Shown here in pieces: positions 42,933 to 53,935 of a stretch of DNA of 64,000 bases. The stretch is from Brachycybe producta. Lineage: Eukaryota; Arthropoda; Diplopoda; Playtdesmida; Andrognathidae. Numbering within the stretch: position 1 is the stretch's first letter; every line of letters starts with the position of its first letter. The translations under genes were made by a program, and so were the position numbers. The stretch is from assembly GCA_036925085.1 (NCBI GenBank), contig JAUPFP010000010.1, forward strand, positions 3,633,568 through 3,697,567, in the 5' to 3' direction. A model generated the notes under the pieces. It saw nothing but the letters and a program-made list of their open reading frames with translations, was not told the DNA's origin and made no database searches.

Positions 42933-43262
42933 AGCGGCATTTGCATATATTGCAAATGGCTTCTTACCAAAATATTTCAAACCCCAATTTTGAACGTTGA
43001 ACATAAAAGATTTAATTATTACAAACGTTGTCAATAAAGTCTTGACTATTTTAAGGGTTTTGCACTGTGGGGCCCCGCCTCACGTATTCTCTTGCCAAAA
43101 AACAAAATAAATAAAAGTATCAATTTCCTCAGGTAGCAAACACTCTGCGTGATATAGTTGCTGCACCGTAAGATAAAGCTTGTGACATCAACGGGTTTGA
43201 CCAAAAAAATTTGCATTGTGTCAGTTAGTTCTGATAGAAAAGGGATAATAACAAACGTTCTT

Positions 43263-44021
43263 AAGAGGGCTACATCACAAAATTACTTCGAAAAATCTCC
43301 GCAAAGAGCGCTAGCATCGTTTTTCTATTCAGCCCATTGTTAATTTAAAAAATACACAGTGACGGCAAATATGTTTATTTTTCATATTTAATGTTGTCCA
43401 ATATTACGTTTTCAAAGTGCAATGTGCACCTTAAATATACGCTGATCGAGTGATAGAATGACAAAAAATTGGTAAGTACGCGGTTATATTTTTAAAAACT
43501 ATTTCAAAATCGCGAAGTTCTAACTCTTATGTTAAACTACATTGAGTACGCCCAAATAGGAAAAAAAAATCCATTAAAAAGCTCGGAAAAATACCTAAAA
43601 ATAATTTTAAAAAACCACAATTAAACCACATGAAGCCAACACATTGGCGCACGTGCTGATTTTTTTTTCTGGTTTTTAAAAATTATTTTACGTATTTTTT
43701 CGAGCATTTTAATGGATGTTTTTTTTTGCTTACGAACGCGTACTCAATGGAGTTTAACATAAGAGATAGAAATTCGTGATTTTGAAATACAAGTAGTTTT
43801 TAAAAATAAGAACCGCACCTTTCCAATTTTTTGTCATTCTACCACTAGACCGGTATATATTTAAGGTGCACATTGTACTTTGTAAACTTAATATTGGACA
43901 ACTTTAAATATGAAAAATAAACATATTGCCGCGATTGTGTATTTCATCGGGTCTATTGGCTAAAATGCTAGCGGTCCTTGCGGAGATTTTTCGAAGTAAT
44001 TTCGTGATGTAGCCTCTTAAT
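43263..44021. mobile_element. Foldback family F-C, complete copy
   Basis: From TTAAGAGGGCTACATCACAA to TTCGAAGTAATTTCGTGATG and AGCCTCTTAA. Arms share the GTGCACCTTAAATA and AATCGCGA motifs. Confidence 0.9.
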
Positions 44022-44734
44022 TTAAACAAAAAAACTTTTGTATTCTTTTATTATTACCCCTATATTAATCAAACCAAATGACACAAAATGAAATGTTTTG
44101 TCAACCTCTCTGACGTCATAAGCTTCATCTTATGGTGAGGCATGTATATAAAATATTGTTTTGCAAACACTATAGTTCGCAAAACAATATTTTATATACA
44201 TGGTTGTATTTTAAACTTCGGAGGATCAAAGCTGTAGCTATTTTCCTCTAGAAATCTGAGCGAATGTAGCTGCCTTTCATGGAGAGCTACTTTTTCTACT
44301 ACAAATACAGCGTGTCACAAACAACGTGACAATTATTAACAACCAAAGTGTGTTGTTAATAATTGTCACGTTTATTTAAATTAAATTTAATTTAATAATC
44401 TTGTAATTAAGAGTAAATTTTACACTAAAGATTAGATCTAAGTGTATTTGCATATTTTATGTTTAAATTAAATGAGGCATATTATCTCAAATTTCCAAAA
44501 TGTCGTCCATTCTTATCAAGATATTGCTAACATCAGTAAAAAAAAGCTGATTTGTAAACATCAGTTAACATAATTATCTTTTGTTTTTGTGCGACAATAT
44601 TGTATAATAGTATAAATGGGAACATTATGTTAATTGATGTTTGCAGATTAGTTTCTTACCAATGTCAGCAATGCGAATGGGTGACATATTTTGAACGCTT
44701 TAGAGACAATGCATCAATAAAGCATAAAACATGC
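44022..44734. other. AT-rich sequence with two hairpins
   Basis: 44144-44204 is a palindrome (ATGTATATAAAATATTGTTT mirrored). 44318-44371 forms a hairpin of GTGACAATTATTAACAACC and TGTTGTTAATAATTGTCAC. No gene seen. Either could be the core of a small MITE. Confidence 0.55.
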
Positions 44735-45022
44735 ACCTAGTACACACCCGATAATTTAAGTGCATTTAAATAATAAACGTGTTCTACAGAGCCCTGTGAA
44801 GGACAAACAAACAATATGTCGAATTCAATTTATTCAGTTAATAATCTGAAAATATTGAGTTAATACTTAAATATAATGGATAAACTATTGATTTATTATT
44901 TCAATTTAAAATATTAATAATAAAGTCAATTTTTATTTGGTTCATGTCCTTAACTGGATTCCGTATAATTCACCTGAACACATTTCATTTGAATTCATTT
45001 AACTCATGGGTGTACAAGGTAT
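44735..45022. mobile_element. F-D MITE, inverted
   Basis: From CCTAGTACACACCCGATAAT to CATGGGTGTACAAGG. Contains GTGTTCTACAGAGCCCTGTG. Confidence 0.82.
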
Positions 45023-45641
45023 AACGCTTTTACTGTAGGCCTATATATAATCTGTATAAAATATTATTAAACTAAATTTAAGAAAATATACATTTCAGTT
45101 ATTAACAACAACAATGGTATACATTTTTTGAGACACGCGATATAAATGACCACGGGCACAAATAAAATAGACACAACTTGCTATAGTGGAGCAACCAAAA
45201 TGGGTGGGGAGGGGGGGGGGGGGGCTAAGGGAGCTTGAAGCCCTCCGACTTAAAAAAAATAATCACAGCAGCAAAGTCTACTGTGAATATTTGTTGTTAT
45301 AAGACAAAAGAAGTTAAGTTAAAATCGCTTAATGTCATAAATAATTTCTCTTTCTTTAATTACCCCTTGGCTAATCAGATTCTAGACTGTTTACAAAAAA
45401 AAATGTAAAACAAGATAATTAAATAAAGGTTAAGAATTTTGATACTAGAAATTCGAAGAAGTGCCGCCAATGCAAATCAAATCAAAGGAAACATGGCATA
45501 AGTCAGTGGTTCTCAACCTTTTTTTTTTTTTTGCTCCATGAATTCCCACCTTTTACAATTTGTTCAGAATATAATTCCCCCCACCCTTTCCCAAGATAGT
45601 CTAACTCTAACTCGAAAAGAGCATTCCAAATACTATGCAAG
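45023..45641. other. Unannotated, with a hAT-type end
   Basis: 45489 CAGTGGTTCTCAACCTTTTT is a typical hAT terminus; its partner is not seen before the F-A MITE. A poly-G run lies at 45212-45223. Confidence 0.45.
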
Positions 45642-45848
45642 ACAGGCAATTAGAAATCGGGACGAACAGAAGTTGGCTCCGCCCTTTTTATGACGAATGC
45701 AACCTCTAATTGGTTGGTTATGTAGTCTAATGTCACATTGCTCCGCCCTTTTCAACGGTCGAACCACACAACAAACCAATTAGAAGTTGCATTCTTCATA
45801 AAAAAGGGTGGAGCCAACTTCTGTTTGTCCCGATTTCTAATTGCCTGT
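45642..45848. mobile_element. F-A MITE, complete, 9-bp duplication
   Basis: 207 bp; ACAGGCAATTAGAAATCGGG to CCCGATTTCTAATTGCCTGT. Flanks CTATGCAAG (45633-45641) and CTATGCAAA (45849-45857). Confidence 0.93.
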
Positions 45849-45934
45849 CTATGCAAACCATTCCAAATACTATGTAATACTATTCAAACCAAATCAGGGA
45901 ACATCCCTCTCAGTAATGAATTCTACGGCTACAC

Positions 45935-46139
45935 ACAGGCAGTTAGAAATCGGAGAAAACTTCAGTTGGTTCCGCCCTTGTTATGACGACCGGCAACTTC
46001 TAATTGGTGTATTGCGTGGTTCGACATTGAAAAGGGCGGAGCATGTGACGTCAGACTACATAACCAACCAATTAGAAGTTGCATTCGTCCTAAAAAGGGT
46101 GGAGCCAACTGAAGTTCTCCCCAATTCCTAACTGCCTGT
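45935..46139. mobile_element. F-A MITE, complete, exact 9-bp duplication
   Basis: 205 bp; ACAGGCAGTTAGAAATCGGA to CCAATTCCTAACTGCCTGT. Flanks 45926-45934 and 46140-46148 are both CGGCTACAC. Contains TGACGTCA and GGGCGGAGC. Confidence 0.95.
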
Positions 46140-46148
46140 CGGCTACAC

Positions 46149-47087
46149 TGGTTAGGTACACGACGAATGCACACAGTCAGCTGATTCTGATGTTAGTTTC
46201 ACGCCACACGGCCAGGTAGCGCTACGTGGCTAGCCCCAAGGTAACTAGGCAGGGATATGGTTGGTACTTGCTATGAATATGCACCATGCACCACTTTCAA
46301 CATATTTTGTACCGTCCCCAGACCCGGACTCATTCCTCTTGTGTAACTAAAGCTTTCCTTTGAATGTTAAATCTGTACTATAATTGTGATCCTATCTTTG
46401 AGACGAGTTGCCTGTTCAATTCTGCACCCCCTCCACCTAGATATCAAATACCGGTACTCATTTAATTAACACCCCTTCAAGACTAGAATCTTCGTTGCGC
46501 CACTGACTTGCTATAACTGTGTATCACAGTGTAAAATACCATATGTGGTACACCACACTGTACAACGCATTAATACATTTATTTTGTCTAATGTAAAAAC
46601 CCAACTAGCTGACTACTAACTACAAAATGGCAAAAAATTGTCTCAAGGTTATACTGTGGGTGGGTATTTTCGGTGGTATTAAGCCTAAAGAAATTGTTGT
46701 ATAAAAATTATCATAAAAAGAAAAGAGCTCTTGCAACAACTTGTTTTTCACATGAAAATGACAAAATAATTAAAAAGTAGGTATTGTAAAAGTTGTTGTT
46801 GTGAGATGGCAAAACTGTCTATTATCACATTTTGGAGACAAGAAACCAACAATCCGCCTTCCGCCCTCCCCCACACGACATTCCTGATAACAAATCTACA
46901 TTAAACCTTGATTTGATATCACCAAGACATCAAGTAAGACATAAACAAAACAGCATAGTCAGAAATTTTATAATTTATAAATTTGAAATATAACATCAAA
47001 TCATCATCATCATCAAATAATCTATATTTTCGTTTTTTTATTCTCACTTTTAGAAATTTTAAGTAATTTCCTTTTAAGAGCTTAGAT
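46149..47087. other. No recognised feature
   Basis: Mixed sequence; a short (ATC)n run near 46998. No ORF of interest. Confidence 0.4.
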
Positions 47088-47550
47088 ACACGTCCTCCAT
47101 CTTGTTGTTTTCAGCAGACGACAACGAGACAAATGAGTGTTGAGGCGGGTTTACACTGAGTCTTGAATTGGGCGAGAGAGAACATGCTCAGTAATGCGCA
47201 TGTCACACTACTTGCTTATTCAACACCGTCGTTCACAACCATTTCCAGTTCACACAGAGTTCTCCAACGACCATCTACTGCCGTCGCCAAACGTTGTCTC
47301 GCGAGTAGTTGTTCAAATGGCAGAACGAGAAGCTGCGAAAGTCGTTTGTGAACTATTCATTAATGCCGAATTCACGACTGAAGCGATTGCTGTCACTTCC
47401 GCAGGCTGGAGTGAGCACGACCCCACTTTTCAAGGTCGTGTACAACCGCCCATTTCCACGACCACTTGTTCAAATGAGGTAGCGCTTACTACTGCTAGCC
47501 TACCGGTAGTGTTCTCCCCAATTCACGACTGAGTGTAAACCCGACTTTAC
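47088..47550. mobile_element. M fragment plus MITE with TIR GGCGGGTTTACACTGAG
   Basis: 47088-47140 matches M. 47144-47546 has left GGCGGGTTTACACTGAGTCT, AATTGGGC and right CCAATTCACGACTGAGTGTA, AACCCGAC. ORFs inside are not gene-like. Confidence 0.7.
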
Positions 47551-47765
47551 TATATGGTGTTAGATAAACTTGCAAGAAATCGCCTCACAATCTCTCAATT
47601 AAAATACAGTAAAGCGCAAAATGCAATAAAAATTATTGTTCTTTAAGTGCTCACTTTATATAAATTTTGAAAAGATCTTTCTAGTTTTAAACAAGGAACA
47701 AAAACCGTCACACAAACATTTGAAGATCTCTCATTAAAAACGATTTAGAACAATCACATAAATTT

Positions 47766-48240
47766 AATTTAATAAATGAACCGCTTTATTCTCAAGGTCA
47801 ACTATATGTTGCACACTCCCCATCCAAGAACCCCATGATATTAAATTGGAGATGGAAAAAGGTTGGAAAGTGTAGAGGGGAGAGAGGGAAACTTGGAGGA
47901 GAAAAACGTGGGAGGGGGTGACTGAAATTGAAATGAAAGGAGTAAAAAAGGAACAAACGACGCGCATGCGCACACCAGAGAAAATGAAAAACTCATTTTC
48001 TTTTTCAAATATAAAAAGGGGAGGGGATAATAGTAGCAAAATTAAACTAGAATTTATCAAGGGCAACTGTGCCCAGCATTAGAATTTCTTTTCCTCCGCC
48101 CTTTTATGAACGTCATCAATTTCTAATTGGTTTTTTACTTGGTCTGACGTCATAAAAGGGCGGAGGAAAAGAAATTCTAATGCTGGGCACAATTGCCTGT
48201 GAATTTGGCTCCCGTCATTTATGACGGGTTACCCCACTAG
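47766..48240 (+). mobile_element. Non-autonomous Helitron, 5'-truncated
   Basis: The body AAATGAACCGCTTTATTCTC, AGGTCAACTATATGTTGCAC; then an F-B-like palindrome at 48062-48203 (GCCCAGCATTAGAATTTCTT mirrored); then hairpin CCCGTCATTTATGACGGG (48211-48228) and terminal CTAG (48237-48240) followed by T. The TC-type 5' end is not visible. Confidence 0.85.
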
Positions 48241-48931
48241 TACTGTAATATACTGTAATTTATTTATAATGGGTCATGACATGTATATTAAGTTAGCCAT
48301 TACTCCTAAGCATGAACAAAGGGTAGAAAATATTACTGTTTTTGACCTCCATTGCTCTAAAGAGCAATGGAGGTATATAGGATCATGCAAGAAAAGGGGA
48401 AAAAAAGGATGTCTGTGTGTGTGTGTCCGGAACCCGATTTAGTTCCTCGAACAACTCAAGAACGGAATAAGATAAAGACATGCAGTATTTTTTATTTGAT
48501 TCCGTGGGTCAATATGAAGCTCCTGACAAAAAATTAGAAAATTTTACCCAGGGGTTATTTTTTTATGAATTTTTTAGAAACAAATTTTGAGTTTTTGGTC
48601 ATAATTTTTAGTGGGTCGAACAACTCGAAAACGGGGCCACCTACAATAAAATGTCATCAGACCTAAAATGATGTAAACATTCTGACGATGAAACTGGAAA
48701 AAAATTGGAATTTTAGTGCGATTCGATATATAAAATTTCGATTTTTTAAAAACGTAATTTTTTTTAAAAAAAATCTCGATTCTTCCTCTTTCCAGTTGTA
48801 GCATTCGAAAGGGGGGACTTTTCTATTATTTAGGAGGGGTGTTCCTTTCTATGTTCTGTTATTATTTTTGTATATTAGAATACATGTGAAGTATATTCAT
48901 TATAAACCATATTATTACAAATGAATGACGC
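48241..48931. other. No gene; contains a short hairpin
   Basis: 48346-48375 is a palindrome (ACCTCCATTGCTCTAAAGAG mirrored). Part of it recurs at 49359. 48480-48800 is an AT-rich tract with no family match. Confidence 0.4.
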
Positions 48932-49310
48932 ATGCGCATCACATGTAACTATGTCATGTACTTGAATACATACATGTGTTTATCTATATACACATGCGCA
49001 CACGTCTATACATGTGCGTACACATGCGCACAAGTGTGTACATGTGCGTACACATGCGCACAAGTGTGTACATGTGCGTACACATGTGCACAAGTGTGTA
49101 CATGTGCGTACACATGCGCACAAGTGTGTACATGTGCGTACACATGTGCACAAGTGTGTACATGTGCGTACACATGCGCACAAGTGTGTACATGTGCGTA
49201 CACATGCGCACACGTGTGTAGATGTGTGTACTCATGTGCACACATGTGTTCATGTGCGTACTCATGCGCACACGTGTGTTCATGTGCGTACTCATGCGCA
49301 CACATGTAAC
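48932..49310. repeat. 30-bp minisatellite of alternating purine-pyrimidine
   Basis: The unit CATGTGCGTACACATGCGCA plus CAAGTGTGTA repeats about 9 times from 49012, then decays. Nearly every step alternates purine and pyrimidine. The period is a multiple of 3 and lacks stops, so several frames are open; these are not genes. Confidence 0.95.
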
Positions 49311-49468
49311 AATGAAATAAAAGTTGGTTATTTGGTATATGAAAGCATATATTAAAGCAATGGAGGTCTATAGGGTTCCTTGAATCCCTTGTTATGTAAA
49401 TGGTTGGAACATGTGTATTTTTTTCTATTATTTATAAATAGGCCTCGGATTTTGATGCAAATATCTAG

Positions 49469-49704
49469 CAAACGTTTCTCAATATGTGGCCCAAGGGCCA
49501 ATTGTGATCATCATCATTACAACAAATACAAGTTTGCTTTTTTTCTAATCAAAAAGGCTCGTTAGAGGCTAAAATTCTGGTTACTACCAGTTGTCAACTA
49601 AGATTTCTAGCCTCTAACAAGTGTTTTTGATTAGAAAGTTACCCTAATAAATAATAATGATGATTACAATTGGCACGTGGGCCACAGATTGAGAAACGTT
49701 TGCT
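49469..49704. mobile_element. hAT-like foldback MITE
   Basis: AGCAAACGTTTCTCAATATG, TGGCCCAAGGGCCAATTGTG is mirrored by CACAGATTGAGAAACGTTTG. The interior has an inverted pair at GGCTCGTTAGAGGCTA and TAGCCTCTAACAAGTG. Confidence 0.75.
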
Positions 49705-50204
49705 TGATAGTGCATAAAAATCGTAGCCCTATTTATAAATAACAAACTGCTCATAGGCCTACTTGTACTTTTTTTTGATGGAAAACAATAATAACACAGC
49801 AAAAGCTCCCATTAACCCTCATTAAAGTATATCAAAGATATCCCATAATGTCCTATCAACTACTCTTGCTTGAAATGAAGATTTTCATAAATTATCGTAA
49901 TATTTTGCGGTGCTGTTGTCATCAATAAATGTTCATTTATTTGTTGACAGCACTGTGGAAAATACACAAAGTTCATATCACTAATTCGTCTTCTGAAAAA
50001 TGTGTTTGTGTGTGTGTGACAAATGTTTTTGGATTCAACGCATTTACGCATTCATAATTTGCAGATTGTAATTTAAAGTTACTTATATTATGGGCTTGTA
50101 AATCATTCAGGTTTAATTTTCTTTTTCTAAATTTTGGACAGTCATAATTTAGGAAACAAAGTGATTGGAAGTTTGATTAAAATAAAAAAAAGTCTTAAGA
50201 TTTT
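49705..50204. other. AT-rich, nothing recognised
   Basis: No repeat family or coding signal seen. Confidence 0.4.
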
Positions 50205-50506
50205 TACCTAGTACACATCTGATAATTTAAATGCATTTAAATAATAAACGTGTTCTACAGAGCCCTGCGAAGGGCAAACAAACAATATATCGAATTCAAT
50301 TTATTCAGTTAATAATCTGAAAATATTGAGTTAATACTTCAATATATTATATAAACTATTGACATTAAAATATTGATTTAGTATTTCAATTTAAAATATT
50401 AATAACAATGTCAATTTTTATTTGGTTCATGTCCTTAACTGGCTTCCGTATAATTCACCTAAACACATTTCAGTTGAATTCATTTAACTCATGTGTGTAC
50501 AAGGTA
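50205..50506. mobile_element. F-D MITE, inverted
   Basis: From CCTAGTACACATCTGATAAT to CATGTGTGTACAAGG. Very similar to the copy at 44735. Confidence 0.82.
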
Positions 50507-50509
50507 TTA

Positions 50510-50906
50510 AACCGATGCTACACGTAGCAACAATTCAGCAACATAGCCGTGTTGCTCTATTGTTTCATGAAATCTATTGTTTCATGAAAGCAACAGAATT
50601 TTCAAATAGAACTTGGTTCTATTTTCGAGCAACCATTTCAGCCAACAAGCCAATAAAAACGGCTTGAATAATCATATGACTATTTCAAATTTTCAACTGA
50701 TGAAGAAGAGGAAGACGAAACAAAATGTCTACAGCCTTTGGCTCACAACCTCTTTGTTTCATTGGTTGTTGCTTTCATATAAGTTTCATGAACGTTGCAA
50801 CAAGTATCATAGGTGTTGCTTGCAACAAATGGGAAACTACTGTTGCTACAACTAGTATTGTTGCTTGACTGTTGCTACGTGTAGCATCAGCTTTAGGCAT
50901 GTTGAT
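50510..50906. mobile_element. MITE with TIR GATGCTACACGTAGCAACA
   Basis: Left ACCGATGCTACACGTAGCAA; right TTGCTACGTGTAGCATCAGC. The interior has TGTTTCATGAAA palindromes. A PIF/Harbinger-like affiliation is a guess from the TTA/TAA flanks. Confidence 0.7.
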
Positions 50907-51009
50907 TTCACATCGAATGATGTTTCTTTCTCCATAGATTAAAATGAAACTCGAAAGGGGTTCATGTTTCAAACTGCTGTAACATGTTTGTTTTTGTGAT
51001 ATTTCCATT

Positions 51010-51153
51010 CTAGTTTAGAAAACAATTTGAATTTTTTCGGAATGTTTTTTTTTTAAAAAAAACGTTTGCTTGACGTTTTTGCACCCGAATTTTACAACAA
51101 CAAAAAACGACTATGGAGCATAGCATTAGCCACTGCAGTGGCACCGTAAGAGG
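51010..51153. repeat. Family L fragment, inverted
   Basis: ATTCTAGTTTAGAAAACAAT to TATGGAGCATAGCATTAGCC, ACTGCAGTGGCACC: the inverse of 1190-1335. Confidence 0.65.
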
Positions 51154-52520
51154 TTACAATTACAATTAATACTCTGCTAGCAGCCAAATAGGCCTATGAC
51201 AGAGGGTCATAAAAAGTCCACATGCCGCATTAACCATTGTCAAGCACATATACATGCACATATATAAAAACAAAATGAATATACAAATGTCAATTCCACA
51301 AAACAAAATTATCCCCATTCACCATGGCCTCAGGAAGAGAGTTCCATTGTCTTATAACTCTAAAAAGACCAATAATATGAATCTGTCCTAGGCAAAAATC
51401 TCCCTAATTTTCCTAGAGTGGTCAGCCCTGCCCAATGTATAGTGTTTTATGAATATCACTGGACTGTGGTTTAGGACAATCACCAAGTGTCATTTTTCCC
51501 AAACAATTTCAAACTTAACTCAGCCCTACAATGTACCAAACTATGCCATTATAGCACTGACAGCATCTCTGTGACACTATAGTGGCAGTCACACTAGGCT
51601 GCTTTACAAGCTGCTGGTTGCTGCTGGCTATTAGCAGCAACAGCAAGCAGCAGCTGCTTTGTATTCACACTTGTCCAGTCACTGCTGGTATTAGCAGTGC
51701 AAGTCATCCAATCACCGTCTTGCAAAAACACAAACTCTAACAACAACCAACCCAAGCAGTGGAGTTTCAACTACCACTAGTGCCACTACTAGCAACAAAA
51801 AGTTCACACTAGATGGCAGCAGCAGGAACGGAGTCACATGACCAGCTGGTAGCTGCTAAAGTTGGACATGTCCAACTTCACCAGCCGCTGTTAAAATCAC
51901 TAGCATGCTGGGAAAAGCAGCTGCTGGTAGCAGTTCAGACTATGCTGCTAGAGCGCTACAACCAGCCAGCAGCAACCAGTGGCTGGGAAACCAGCCTAGT
52001 GTGACTGCGGCATAAAGGTGCATTCACACTAGGCTGGTTTACAAGCCCACTGGTTACTGCTGGCTATTAGCAGCAACAGCAAGCAGCAGGTGCTTTGGGT
52101 TCACACTTGTCCAGTCACTGCTGGTATTAGCAGCACAAGTCGTCCAATCACCATCTTGCAAAAACACAAACTCTAATAACAACCAACCCAAGCAGTGGCG
52201 TTTCAACTACCCACTAGTGCCACTACCAGCGACACTGGCTGGTAACACACTGGTAGCAGCAGGAAGGGAGTCACATAACCAGCTGGTAGCTGCTAAAGTT
52301 GGACATGTTCAACTTCACCAGCCACTGTTAAAATCACTAGCCTGCTGGAGAAAGCAGCTGCTGGTAGCAGTTCACACTATGCTGCTAGGGGGCTACAACC
52401 AGCCAGCAGCAACCAGCAGCTGAGAAACCAGCCTAGTGTGAATGTGCCATATCTGTAAATTTATGCCTGCCACCAACAAACCTAGCTGCCTTATGCTGAA
52501 CCATTTCAACTGGGTGAGTG
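51154..52520 (-). pseudogene. LINE C-terminal tail split by two F-F MITEs
   Basis: 51154-51585 and 52447-52520 are collinear with the LINE tail at 32598-33098. On the minus strand the distal piece encodes VEMVQHKAARFVGGRHKFTD and the proximal piece gives the FPRVIRxWNSLPEA-like region. The interruption lies within GACACTATCTGTAAAT. Confidence 0.82.
51586..52446. mobile_element. Two tandem F-F MITEs (PIF/Harbinger-like)
   Basis: Each is about 430 bp with TIR GCAGTCACACTAGGCTG or GCATTCACACTAGGCTG. Junction trinucleotides TAT, TAA and TAT mark the three ends. The interior is rich in GCAGCA and AGCTGCTG. A third copy is at 63491. Confidence 0.82.
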
Positions 52521-52539
52521 CGTGTGACAGAGTGAGGCG

Positions 52540-53031
52540 AAAATTTGAACTTTCTGAAAATTTCCACTGGTGAAAAATAGAAGACGCATGACTCCCGCCT
52601 ATGACAGTAAATAGGCGGGGGCCCACGTGTGTTCCATTTTGACCAGTTGAAATATCCAAAAAAAAAAAAGCTCAAATTTCCACTAGAGTCGAAACAAGGC
52701 CAAAGAAAGTGAAAAAAGGCAAAATATTCGAATATCTTATAAAGCCACCTTATTCAGTTACTTGACAGCCGCGCCATGGTAAAGGCGAGATTTTAACATA
52801 AAAAGTCTATGGAAAATTTGCTGCATCGAGGTTTTGTTTTGGCGTTTTCTCGTAAATTATTCTCTCACAATTACCAATAAAATTGAATAAATAATGAATT
52901 GAGTGGCAGATCTCACGCGCACCCCACTTTGGAGGCCACTGTACTAAACTAGAACAACTTCACTCAATTCTGATAAACTTTTTTGTTTAAAGTTTTTTTT
53001 ATAAAAAAATGACTCATGGAAGCTTACAAGG
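52540..53031. repeat. MITE fragment and unassigned sequence
   Basis: 52540-52690 (GAAAATTTGAACTTTCTGAA, GTTCCATTTTGACCAGTTGA) is related to 59851-60044. The remainder contains CGCGCACCCCACTTTGGAGG at 52915, a decayed hAT-like end. Confidence 0.5.
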
Positions 53032-53420
53032 GGTCATGATGAACGGATGAACATTGGGGGGTAATTCTGAAAACCCGACACAGAAAGCATATAGAATTAG
53101 ATGAACACTATATTAATATGGATGATTTTAAAGAGATGAACACAGAGGAATAAACATGGTTTTGAGAGAGATAAACATGGTTTTAAGGGGAATGAACATG
53201 GTTTTATGGTAGATGAACCATGTTCATCCCCATAAAACCATGCTCAGCTCCCTCAAAACCACGTTCTTCCCTTTAAAGTATGTTCATCCTTTTATTTCTC
53301 CCTGTTCATCCCTTTCAAATGTGTTCATCTAATTTTATATGCATTCTGTGTTGGGTTTTAGAGTTGTTACCACCAATGTTCATCCTGTTCATTCTTTTTC
53401 ATCCTTTTATCCTGATCCGC
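53032..53420. mobile_element. Foldback family F-H, short copy
   Basis: GGATGAACATTGGGGGGTAA, AACCCGACACAGAA; a few GATGAACATGGTTTT units and their complement; right end TTTTATCCTGATCC. Same plan as 39826-40465, with fewer repeats. Confidence 0.82.
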
Positions 53421-53935
53421 TTACAAGTGGCAGAGAGACACACAAAAATGACGACCATCTTTATTTCAAAAACGTTATTACGAGTTTTCTTACAACTCCT
53501 CCTCGTGTAACTTACTTGTTCTTGTATGTTAGATGTCCATTGTGATTACTCACTTTTGTTGACTCCGATGAATTACTCGGCATTTCAATAATAAATCCTT
53601 TTTTTTTTTAAAAGTTCAATTCCAAAATATAAGGAAAAACCCAAACACTGAATAATTTTTTAGAACCAACTTGCACAGAAAACAAAAAAACTTCTTGAAA
53701 ACTGCATGTAAAAAAAATATAGTAATAAGAGGTGAAGCAGTCAATAAGTCAGTTCGTCATAACTTCATAAAGTAAACCACACCACATAATGTATAATCAC
53801 AGTAGGCGAATTAATAATTTTTTTCACATAGAGATGATATATGCGACCTTTGTTACTCTGGAGAGAGCTGCTATCCGATAGAAAGAAGAAGAATCACGAC
53901 TTTTAATACTGAATATGCCATTCAGATGATAATTC
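53421..53935. other. No recognised feature
   Basis: AT-rich; nothing with family resemblance. Confidence 0.4.

Larger units (their letters stand above)
40466..43100. repeat. Large inverted repeat with nested MITEs
   Basis: 40470-41090 (GCAAGAAAACCGTGAGGCAG, AAAATAGTCAAGACTTTACT, TATAATTGTG..TTTTCATTTT) is mirrored by 42055-43100. The right arm is interrupted by an F-E MITE (42279-42932). The spacer holds an F-D MITE (41092-41365) and a foldback (41366-42050) with TIR TAGGTTACTCTTTTCTAGTT. Confidence 0.75.

Noticed and set aside
48932..49355. Overlapping ORFs of 77-125 codons on both strands
   Set aside because: They translate a 30-bp minisatellite whose period is divisible by three; the composition is dictated by the DNA repeat.
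50690..50735. Hammerhead ribozyme (CTGATGA followed by GAAAC)
   Set aside because: No complementary stem II or stem III could be formed around the core.
51813..52423. Ala/Gln/Leu-rich ORFs (AAGTESHDQLVAAKVGHVQL) as genes
   Set aside because: Produced by the GCAGCA-rich interior of F-F MITEs, repeated at 63714.
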